Of a DNA stretch of 29,601 nucleotides, positions 1 through 6,095 are shown piece after piece. Source of the DNA: DAMCAP01 sp964370205 (GTDB taxonomy: Bacteria; Bacillota; Clostridia; Oscillospirales; Ruminococcaceae); contig CAYJIK010000022.1 of the NCBI GenBank assembly GCA_964370205.1, forward strand, positions 1 through 29,601, read 5' to 3'. Numbering within the stretch: position 1 is the first letter of the stretch; each line of letters starts with the position of its first letter. The position numbers and the translations under genes are program-made. The notes beneath the pieces are model-generated. The model saw only the letters and a list, made by a program, of their open reading frames with translations, was not told the origin of the DNA and did not search any database.

Positions 1-913
1 GCGAATAAAAGCTATACATGGTACAAGTAACCACCATCGCCACACAGATGTTAAGTGGGAGTATAAGCCCGGCGGACAGTATAGCGCCGGGTTCGCCGAG
101 CGGTATCCCTGTTGGAATGTGGTTAGCACCTGTGAAGAAAGAGTACCCCTTAGCCACCGCATAAAAGCTCAGCGCAGAAAAAGTTATTCCCTTAACAGTC
201 CGCTCTGTTATCACAGCACTCACGGCTTTGTGTCCATACGCTGACGAGTAGAGTATAAGACTCGCCCCCATAATAGCCCCCCCGGAAAAACCGCCCCCCG
301 GGGAAATGTGACCGTTTAGCACCACATAAACACCGAATATCAGCAGTAACGGTATCAGCACCTTCGCCACGTTTTTCACGATGGAATCACGCTCTATATC
401 CACCGAAGCAGGGCGTGCTACTCCACGGTTGACTGTCTTCTTACCTTTTTTACTGCGTTTTTTCTCCTCCGAAGGCTCGTCCTTCAGCAAAACAAACACA
501 CAGACCGACGCTATAAACAGCACAGCACTCTCGCCAAACGTGTCAAACGCCCTGTAGTCCAGTATCATACCGCTAACGACGTTGACAGCCCCTGTCTCCT
601 CCAGCCCCTTTTCGATGTAACGCTCGCTCACCTCGTTATTCACGGGGTTTGTAACGTCCCCAAAAGGCGGTAGGTAGGAAACCGTGACTAAAAGCGCCGT
701 AATGACTAACAAGCATATTACAAGGCTTGCACCACGGTAGATGTTGCTAAACAGTCGCATTGCGCCTATGTCGTGCCAAGTCTTATAACGTTCTGCAATA
801 GTTTCTTCGACATGCTTAGGCGGCCGTCGCTCGGGTTTTGGCTTTCGCTTGCCGCTTATCTCAAATTCACCGTCGGCAAACAGCTTTAGCAGCTCTGTCA
901 CTTTACGCTTCAT
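1..913 (-). CDS. MbhE-like / MnhB fusion subunit of an Mrp/Mbh-type antiporter (partial, C-terminus outside window)
   Basis: The reading frame opens with ATG at 913 behind GGAGG and has no stop before the left window edge, so the C-terminus is missing. About 50 charged residues come first. Next is a membrane segment (about residues 55-77), then the motif NVVSGMILDYRAFDTFGES followed by another membrane segment; this resembles MbhE or the C-terminal part of MrpA. After a basic linker comes an MnhB domain with the signature GHISPGGGFSGGAIMGASL. In the family these subunits build the membrane arm of Na+/H+ antiporters or of Mbh/Mbs respiratory complexes. The start overlaps the preceding subunit by 11 nt, so the two are probably translationally coupled. 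Whether the complex is a stand-alone Mrp or belongs to a hydrogenase-like complex depends on genes beyond the left edge. Confidence 0.85.
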   Translation of the reverse strand, partial: MKRKVTELLKLFADGEFEISGKRKPKPERRPPKHVEETIAERYKTWHDIGAMRLFSNIYRGASLVICLLVITALLVTVSYLPPFGDVTNPVNNEVSERYIEKGLEETGAVNVVSGMILDYRAFDTFGESAVLFIASVCVFVLLKDEPSEEKKRSKKGKKTVNRGVARPASVDIERDSIVKNVAKVLIPLLLIFGVYVVLNGHISPGGGFSGGAIMGASLILYSSAYGHKAVSAVITERTVKGITFSALSFYAVAKGYSFFTGANHIPTGIPLGEPGAILSAGLILPLNICVAMVVTCTMYSFYS

Positions 914-1175
914 CGCTTTCCTCCTCGTCCTCTTCGCCTTCGTCCTTCAGCTTGTTAACATTGTGAAGTGTCACAAAAAACAGCGTACTAGTAATCCCCA
1001 CCCCAACAGCCGCCTCGGTGACAGCAAGGTCGGGCGCACGGAGCAGAAGCCACAGCACGCTTGTAATAAGGCTGTACGACATGAAGATAACCACACTGGA
1101 GAGTAGGTTCTTAGTGAGCGAAACAGCGATAGCGCACACAATGAGCAAAAACAGCAAAATGCTCTCAAATATCAT
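903..1175 (-). CDS. DUF4040 / MbhD-like subunit (MrpA C-terminal-type domain)
   Basis: This is a protein of about 90 residues with three hydrophobic helices and the family hallmark RAPDLAVTEAAVGVGI, typical of MbhD/EhbD and of the region of MrpA that follows its large proton-channel domain. A highly acidic tail (DEGEEDEEESDEA) follows. I chose ATG at 1175; a TTG lies one codon earlier, and the start region overlaps the end of mnhG. In classical Mrp operons this domain is fused to MrpA. Here it is separate, as in Mbh-like gene orders. Its place between mnhG and the MbhE-MnhB fusion supports a role in the membrane antiporter module. Confidence 0.85.
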   Translation of the reverse strand: MIFESILLFLLIVCAIAVSLTKNLLSSVVIFMSYSLITSVLWLLLRAPDLAVTEAAVGVGITSTLFFVTLHNVNKLKDEGEEDEEESDEA

Positions 1176-1488
1176 CAAAATGCACCACCTCGCACTTTTC
1201 TTTTATCTTTTCGTCTGATATTATCTCGGTCTTAGCTAAAAAGTGACCCGCCACAGGGTTTGCAAACCACAAAAACGCTATCATCAGCACAAGCTTTAAG
1301 CTGGTGAGCGTAAGGCCACTGGCGACTATGAGCGACAGTATGATAAGCATAGCCCCCAGCGTGTCAGACAGCGAACTCGCCTGCATACGGTTGAGCACAT
1401 AAGCAAACCTAAAATTCCCAACTATAGACGTGGTAAATACCACCAGCCCCAGTATCATAAGTACAGCGCTTATTATAAGCCTAATCAT
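1165..1488 (-). CDS. mnhG: Na+/H+ antiporter subunit G (MnhG/MrpG)
   Basis: The 107-residue product matches the usual MnhG length. It has three membrane helices, the family segment FAYVLNRMQASSLSDTLGAMLII near residues 28-50 and a charged C-terminal tail. The ATG at 1488 follows a GAAGGGGG ribosome binding site inside the end of mnhF, and the two genes overlap by 8 nt. MnhG is a small obligatory subunit of the Mrp membrane complex that exchanges monovalent cations for protons. Its tight packing with mnhF and the DUF4040 gene indicates one operon read leftward. Confidence 0.9.
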   Translation of the reverse strand: MIRLIISAVLMILGLVVFTTSIVGNFRFAYVLNRMQASSLSDTLGAMLIILSLIVASGLTLTSLKLVLMIAFLWFANPVAGHFLAKTEIISDEKIKEKCEVVHFDDI

Positions 1489-1804
1489 GCTTGTCCCCCT
1501 TCAGGTTACTAAAGTCGTCGGAGCGTTCCTTTTTGTGGCTTCGGAGGTACGCCTTGCAGACTATTACAACAGTCACAAAGCCGAGCAAAGCGTAGATAAA
1601 AGCCACGTCCACTATATAGCTTTCCTCCTGCATGACCGCAATAATGCATATTATCATGATAATGATCGTACTGATATTATTCACACCGAGTATCCTGTCA
1701 AAGAAATTCGGGCCTATAATCGAGCGATACAGGTAGCCCAAAATCAAAAGTGCAAAGTAAATAAGCGACACTCCGAACAGTATCTCGTATCCTAATTCTA
1801 TCAT
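1481..1804 (-). CDS. mnhF: Na+/H+ antiporter subunit F (MnhF/MrpF)
   Basis: This 107-residue protein has three membrane helices and the MnhF-type core GPNFFDRILGVNNISTIIIMIICIIAV followed by DVAFIYALLGFVTVVIVCKAYLR, where family members have a conserved Asp entering the third helix. The start is well supported by AGGAGG five bases before ATG at 1804. The cytoplasmic tail is basic, then mixed (RSHKKERSDDFSNLKGDKHD), and overlaps mnhG. It is a small subunit of the Mrp/Mbh antiporter complex. A 300-nt spacer with hairpins separates it from mnhE upstream, which is unusually long for an Mrp operon. Confidence 0.88.
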   Translation of the reverse strand: MIELGYEILFGVSLIYFALLILGYLYRSIIGPNFFDRILGVNNISTIIIMIICIIAVMQEESYIVDVAFIYALLGFVTVVIVCKAYLRSHKKERSDDFSNLKGDKHD

Positions 1805-1834
1805 GGTGACCTCCTTTTTTAGTGAAAGGGGAAA

Positions 1835-1906
1835 GCCTTATCTGCGAATACAGCCTTATCTGCGGATACAGCCTTATCTGCGGATACAGCCTTATCTGCC
1901 GATAAG
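1835..1906. repeat. 18-bp tandem repeat ending in a hairpin
   Basis: The unit gccttatctgcggataca occurs at 1835-1852 (one mismatch), 1853-1870 and 1871-1888, followed by a partial, diverged fourth copy. The last copy continues into a perfect hairpin at 1889-1908 (GCCTTATC, loop TGCC, GATAAGGC). It lies in the untranslated spacer between mnhE and mnhF. Confidence 0.9.
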
Positions 1907-2098
1907 GCGGCTAATGGCTAATGGTGAAAGGCTAATGGTGGCGGTGTCACTGCGTGACAATGTTGTTTCGCCACGGGCGAAGATGAAGTGGTAAGTGTCG
2001 ACATAATATCCATCGCCGTAGGCGATACCATCACTTTTCACTATTAGTCTTTCACCCTTAGCCCACCTTGTCCACAGACAAGGTTGTGTCCGCGGACA
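1889..2098. repeat. Cluster of six short hairpins with unrelated stems between mnhE and mnhF
   Basis: Six short perfect palindromes follow one another at 1889-1908 (GCCTTATC/GATAAGGC), 1945-1959 (TGTCAC/GTGACA), 1967-1981 (TTCGCC/GGCGAA), 2012-2026 (ATCGCC/GGCGAT), 2066-2083 (CCTTGTC/GACAAGG) and 2087-2098 (TGTCCGCGGACA). Stems are 6-8 bp and loops 0-4 nt. Stem sequences differ while the format is constant. None is followed by a T-tract in the direction of transcription, so they do not look like intrinsic terminators. They could tune mRNA stability or be a hairpin-array repeat. Confidence 0.75.
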
Positions 2099-2103
2099 GA
2101 GCT

Positions 2104-2613
2104 TTACCTTCTCTCCATTCCTTGGAGCAGGCGTATAAAGACGGAATTTTCAAAGTCTTCCACTAGAGTATAGTCGAGGGTGTGGACGCAAATCACGTCA
2201 CCTGTGTAGTCGGCGGTGATGGTGCCGGGGGTGAGCGTTATGGAGTTTGCGAAAATCGCCTTTAGGAATTCGTTTTTGAGTGGCACTTTAAAGAAGACTA
2301 TCTGCGGTTCTATCTGTAACTTTTTCGAGAACACAAATCGCATAACAGTGATGCTGGATTTTATAATCTCCCAAGCGAGGACAACAATATACACAAGTAT
2401 CCTGAATGAGTTCTTAGCAAATCCAAGCTCACTGTCCGGGTTGTATTCAAGGTGGCGTACCATAAAGCGGTATACCACGGTGGTGAGTATCAGTCCGAAC
2501 ACTACTATTTCCAGTGTTATTTTTCCGTTTAGTGCTATCCACAGCGCAAACAGCAGTAGATACATAAGCAACGCTTCCCTTCGTTTTAGCGGTTCTATTT
2601 CAAGGCTTTGCAT
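2104..2613 (-). CDS. mnhE: Na+/H+ antiporter subunit E (MnhE/MrpE)
   Basis: The product has two N-terminal membrane helices (MYLLLFALWIALNG, then a second ending VVYRFMV), a helix VYIVVLAWEIIKSSITVM, and the MnhE C-terminal domain with the signature ANSITLTPGTITADYTGDVICVHTLD. These identify subunit E, first in this Mrp/Mbh operon. The start is uncertain. I give ATG at 2613; an in-frame GTG exists at 2640, and ATG at 2565, behind AAGGGAAG, would begin directly at the first helix as many MrpE proteins do. No strong ribosome binding site is seen before the two longer options. Confidence 0.87.
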   Translation of the reverse strand: MQSLEIEPLKRREALLMYLLLFALWIALNGKITLEIVVFGLILTTVVYRFMVRHLEYNPDSELGFAKNSFRILVYIVVLAWEIIKSSITVMRFVFSKKLQIEPQIVFFKVPLKNEFLKAIFANSITLTPGTITADYTGDVICVHTLDYTLVEDFENSVFIRLLQGMERR

Positions 2614-2701
2614 GGTTTGATGAGTGACAAGCTGTATCACAGTGACAAAGCTTGTATGAATTTATGTTACCTGAGAGCTTTAAACAGCATAACACGGCAA
2701 T

Positions 2702-2737
2702 TTGGGCGGATACAAAGACAAGTTCGTATCCGCCCAA
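2702..2737. repeat. 12-bp perfect inverted repeat
   Basis: TTGGGCGGATAC and GTATCCGCCCAA flank a 12-nt loop. It lies between the end of the gene at 2882 and the start of mnhE, both read leftward. No T-tract follows on the minus strand, so a classical terminator is doubtful; it may still end or protect the upstream transcript. The arm shares GCGGATAC with the tandem repeat at 1835-1888. Confidence 0.7.
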
Positions 2738-2881
2738 TGTTTGTTACGATGAAAGTTTCAGCGCCGAACCTGTTCATACATCCGACATTATTTTAATAGT
2801 AGCACTTTGTTGCTGACTTTTCAAGTGTTTACGATAACTTTTCAGGTAATATAGGGTGTTTTTGAAGTTTAGTTTTATAAA

Positions 2882-3838
2882 TTATGACACTTTTCGTGAA
2901 TGCCCTATAAGAGCACCGACGCTTCCTGAAATAATATCCCGAAACAGTGAGATTGTTACAGTGGTGGAGGAGTTTATCGCTATAAGCTCACTGAAGTTGC
3001 GCACCACCATCATAACGCATAGGCAGAATATACAGGCGACTATAAGCACGATTATTCGGATATTTGAGGTTAGCTTTTTATCAATCGGTAAAGTTTCATC
3101 ACTCTGACTGTGGGCTGTTTGGCTTTTTTGTGGTTTGTTATGAGGACTGCCTTGCTTTTCAGCGGTTGCGGTGGCAGGTGGGGGTGCAGGAGGTGAAGGG
3201 GGTGACGGCGGAGACTGTGGAGGTGGTGCCGCCGCAAAACCTATGGTCGGGGGCTTTTGGGTGGGTGGGGGTGTTTTGTCGGCTCTCTTGTCCGACGACA
3301 TAACGCTCATAAGGTAGCCGAATATGGAGCTTATCGAAGTGCGGAATACCGTGTCAATCTGGACAAGCCCATCAGATTTAAGCCCTGTAAACAGAGTAAT
3401 AGTGGACTGCACCAACAGTACCGCAAATATGATGACTATACCCATAAAGGCTAAACTNNNNNNNNNNNNNNNNNNNNNNNNNNNNNNNNNNNNNNNNNNN
3501 NNNNNNNNNNNNNNNNNNNNNNNNNNNNNNNNNNNNNNNNNNNNNNNNNNNNNNNNNACTGTGTCTTCCATCTTCATGCCTATCAGCATCTGGTTTTTGA
3601 TGACATCTCTCAGCATCTTCTTAGCAGAGCTGTTGACCTGCATAATCTCCTCAAGGGTAGCTGCGCCTTCGGCTGTTTCGAGTGTACCCAGAGCAAACTG
3701 GATTTTCTCGGCTTCTGCGTTTAGTATGTGCGCAAGGCTTAGCTCTTCCATACCGATGGAGGACAGTATGATGTTTATGGCGTCATCTCTGTTGATGTTT
3801 ACTGTGGCGTTGATATCAGGAATATTAGGCATTGACAT
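2882..3838 (-). CDS. Putative spore-surface/envelope protein with NAE-type helical module, proline-rich linker and two membrane helices (contains an assembly gap)
   Basis: The N-terminal part (residues 1-93) is a helical module with INIILSSIGMEELSLAHILN, AEAEKIQFALGTLE, TLEEIMQVNSSAKKMLRDVI and KNQMLIGMKMED. Related sequence occurs in the proteins at 5323-5790 and 6096-9050. A 100-N gap follows. Downstream there is a membrane helix (MGIVIIFAVLLVQSTITLF), a strongly proline-rich stretch (about residues 185-222), a second membrane helix (IRIIVLIVACIFCLCVMMVV) and a short tail. ATG at 3838 follows AAAGGAG. I recall similar helical modules in predicted spore coat or exosporium proteins of Clostridia, but cannot name a family. 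The gap length is nominal, so the halves on its two sides might belong to one gene or two. Confidence 0.6.
   Translation of the reverse strand: MSMPNIPDINATVNINRDDAINIILSSIGMEELSLAHILNAEAEKIQFALGTLETAEGAATLEEIMQVNSSAKKMLRDVIKNQMLIGMKMEDTXXXXXXXXXXXXXXXXXXXXXXXXXXXXXXXXXXSLAFMGIVIIFAVLLVQSTITLFTGLKSDGLVQIDTVFRTSISSIFGYLMSVMSSDKRADKTPPPTQKPPTIGFAAAPPPQSPPSPPSPPAPPPATATAEKQGSPHNKPQKSQTAHSQSDETLPIDKKLTSNIRIIVLIVACIFCLCVMMVVRNFSELIAINSSTTVTISLFRDIISGSVGALIGHSRKVS
3458..3557. other. Assembly gap (100 N)
   Basis: A run of exactly 100 N, the usual placeholder for a scaffold join of unknown length. It falls within the gene at 2882-3838, so the continuity of that reading frame is not proven. Confidence 0.99.
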
Positions 3839-3932
3839 ATTGGTGCTCTCCTTTAAATATATTATGAGTGCTGTCGGGTGTGATGCTGACTGCGCTCTTT
3901 ACACTACATACTATTCAGCTTGCGGTGGTTTG

Positions 3933-4859
3933 TTACAGCATTTCTGTCAATACGTTTGACAGTTGGGCGACAAGCACGCCAAGTTCTTTATCGATATACG
4001 TTTCTCCTGCTAAACTGTCGGTTTTTTGCTGTAAAAGTGTTAAAAACTTTTTGCTGTGGTTTGCAAAGGATTGATGGAGTTCGGGGTAGCCACTGTACAG
4101 TAATTTGAGTTCTTCACAGAGCGTTTCCTCACGTGCCACAAGTGGGTCACGGCGCTCTGTGAGCTTTTTAGACAGCGCTATCATGGGCTGTTTTTTGCCC
4201 TCCCAGTCGGGTGAGGTGCGGTATTTCTGTGAGAAGTCGTTGACAGTGGCGGTGAACTTCAGTATCTCCTCTGTCAGTACCGCTTGCTCTTGCTCGAGTA
4301 TTTTACCCTGCTCCGTCGCAACCTCAAAGGCAGGGGACAGCACGCTGTAGCTCTCGAGCAGGTCGGCCAGTTCTCCCTCCGCAAACGCTGACGGAAACAG
4401 CTTCGCTAACCTATCAAGCACGGTAAACTCAGCCGTTAGATGGGGGAAGTCTTCGTAAAACTTCTCAAACGCTTTAAATGTAGCGTCAAATTTGGCGGAC
4501 GATATCAGCTGTATGTCGGTCATCATGCCTAGCAACTGCCTGTAGACAGCGCTTTTTGCCTGCTCATTTTGTAGGGTGATTTTTAGCGCTTCCAGTATGC
4601 GGAGGTAGTCGGGCTGAGGTGTGTTTGGGGTTTCTGAGAGTAACATAAGTTCTTTTGCGACATTTGCCGTCTGGCTGTAGCTTGCAAGTTTTGAGGCTAT
4701 GTCTTTTACGCTGTCGGTAAATAGCGGTGTGGAGTTGTTTGGCGGTGTTTCGGGGCTGTCAGGCGGTGTTTCAGGATCGGGTTTTATGTCTTTTGTTTGC
4801 GGTTCTAAGCCGGTAGGGGCGGTGATTTTCTTTCCGAATAAGCCGGAAAACAGTTTCAT
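3933..4859 (-). CDS. Uncharacterised helical protein, 308 residues
   Basis: I do not recognise this protein. It starts at ATG 4859 behind AAAGGA with MKLFSGLFGKK, a short hydrophobic-basic segment that could be amphipathic. A low-complexity region rich in Pro, Asp and Glu follows (residues 20-45). The rest (about 50-308) is almost entirely predicted helix, rich in Ala, Leu, Glu and Lys, with no cysteine cluster, signal peptide or membrane span. It lies 94 nt upstream of the NAE-module membrane protein and is read in the same direction, so the two probably form one operon. It is divergent from the coat-like genes at 5323 and 6096. A structural or scaffolding role in the same surface layer is an inference from position only. 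Confidence 0.6.
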   Translation of the reverse strand: MKLFSGLFGKKITAPTGLEPQTKDIKPDPETPPDSPETPPNNSTPLFTDSVKDIASKLASYSQTANVAKELMLLSETPNTPQPDYLRILEALKITLQNEQAKSAVYRQLLGMMTDIQLISSAKFDATFKAFEKFYEDFPHLTAEFTVLDRLAKLFPSAFAEGELADLLESYSVLSPAFEVATEQGKILEQEQAVLTEEILKFTATVNDFSQKYRTSPDWEGKKQPMIALSKKLTERRDPLVAREETLCEELKLLYSGYPELHQSFANHSKKFLTLLQQKTDSLAGETYIDKELGVLVAQLSNVLTEML

Positions 4860-4971
4860 ATATGGTCATTCCTTTCTGAATAGAGTTGGAAGGGGGAATT
4901 AGGTGGTGTGGTTGAGGCTCGCCCTTCGGGCTCGCTTTTGAGTGCGCTTTCCGTTAAGCTACAGCGGTGGC

Positions 4972-5121
4972 GGTAGCGAAAAAGGCAAGGTAGGGGGCGA
5001 AGCCCCGGCGGCGTATGCCGCCCGGCGAAGCAACGCTCGGGCGTGTGGCCCGAGCGTTGCTTCGCTCACCGAGCCGCTGCTCGGTGGGGGCTTCGCCCCC
5101 GACCTTGCCTTTTTCGCTACC
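4972..5121. repeat. Cloverleaf element, copy 1 (sequence-divergent)
   Basis: The outer stem starts GGTAGCGAAAAAGGCAAGGT, continues GGGGGCGAAGCCCC (4993-5006), and pairs with 5087-5121, which ends in CGCTACC. It encloses three hairpins: GGCGGC/GCCGCC (5007-5022), a long central arm of 18 bp (5025-5042 with 5048-5065), and CACCGAGC/GCTCGGTG (5067-5086). Architecture and both ends match copies 2-4, but the internal sequence is different and GC-rich. It lies between the divergent genes at 4859 and 5323. A near-identical 11-mer (TTCCGTTAAGC at 4949, TTCCGCTAAGC at 5138) flanks it. No gene is seen in 4860-5322. Confidence 0.85.
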
Positions 5122-5322
5122 TTTTGGCCCGAGCACCTTCCGCTAAGCGTAGGGAACCTTCCCCACCCCGCACGTGACCTGTAAGAAGATACGTCCACTC
5201 CCCAACTCGCCCTGTGTCAAATTATACAGTCACACTATATTATATTAGAGAGGCGCTGTAATGCTACCGTTCTTAATAGTGTGTAGCGAAGGTTCTGACA
5301 AGCTGAAAGGAGCGATACCGAT

Positions 5323-5790
5323 ATGGGAATGCCCCAGGTGCCAAAGCGAGATAAGCTACCGTGTATAGAGGACGTGGTCATCCAACTACTTGAATCAGTG
5401 GCAATCGAAGAGCTCGCCATGGCGCATATTATAAATGCCGAGGGTGAGAAAATGCAAGCACTTGTAAAGCAGATGGCGCACAGTGACATCTGCTGTGACT
5501 GTATCACAGACGCCTTTAAGCAAACAAACCAGACCATAAACTCACTGATAATGAAAGAGTGGGTTATGCTAAATAAAATAAACGCCGCCATGGATATTTA
5601 CGCAAAGTTTGACAGAGAAGAAAAGCCCAAACCACCTTGCCATGGGCAAAAAAAGTGTGGTAAATGCCATGACGAATGTGAACCTTGTAGCGGCGGTTGT
5701 GGTTGCGACGAGCCAACAGAGGGAGCAGACAGGCCGCCACGCCGAAATACCAAAAACGTAAACCCATATCTCTCGCTTGAGATAACGTAA
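5323..5790 (+). CDS. Small NAE-module, cysteine-rich putative spore-surface/coat protein
   Basis: The 155-residue product starts at ATG 5323 behind AAAGGAG. Residues 10-100 form the helical module seen in the neighbouring coat-like proteins: VVIQLLESVAIEELAMAHII, NAEGEKMQALVKQM, then TDAFKQTNQTINSLIMKEWV and MLNKINAAMDIY. The tail carries a cysteine/histidine-rich patch (CHGQKKCGKCHDECEPC, then GGCGC) that could bind metal or form disulfide cross-links, followed by an Arg/Asn-rich end. There is no signal peptide and no membrane span. Absence of a secretion signal plus a Cys-rich tail is common in spore-coat proteins assembled from the mother cell, which is the basis for the guess. Expression in sporulation is not shown by the sequence. 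Confidence 0.65.
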   Translation: MGMPQVPKRDKLPCIEDVVIQLLESVAIEELAMAHIINAEGEKMQALVKQMAHSDICCDCITDAFKQTNQTINSLIMKEWVMLNKINAAMDIYAKFDREEKPKPPCHGQKKCGKCHDECEPCSGGCGCDEPTEGADRPPRRNTKNVNPYLSLEIT

Positions 5791-5933
5791 CCCCCACCAT
5801 GTCCCCACGCATTTTTCCGTACACCCTCAGACGTTATCCCCAATGCGCCACCCCTAACCCTATCCACCAATTGTAGGGAAGGTCTTGGCCGTTTCGCCAC
5901 TCCACAACCCTCTACTGTCACAAGCGCAATACG

Positions 5934-5965
5934 GTAGGGCGGAACGCATACAATGCGTTCCCTAC
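5934..5965. repeat. Short palindromic dispersed repeat
   Basis: GTAG then GGAACGCAT, loop ACA, ATGCGTTCC and CTAC form a bulged hairpin in the spacer between the genes at 5323-5790 and 6096-9050. It resembles the GTAGGGGCG-type palindrome at 13134-13279. No T-tract follows. The rest of 5791-6095 shows no gene. Confidence 0.7.
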
Positions 5966-6095
5966 AGAGTGTGCTGTCGGTTGCTGTTCCATGTGGTTTC
6001 GTGGGTATGATAACAACAGACGATTACAGCCCATCCCCAAAATTCCTAGTTCCAAACTCCTAATTTCTAATTGAAAGAAAGGTATGGTTTAATAT

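Noticed and set aside
1835..1906. CRISPR array
   Set aside because: The 18-bp units are contiguous with no spacers and no cas genes are near.
4942..5198. Open frames of 60-80 codons on both strands over cloverleaf copy 1
   Set aside because: They exist because the palindrome is GC-rich and stop-poor; the sequence is explained by the repeat.
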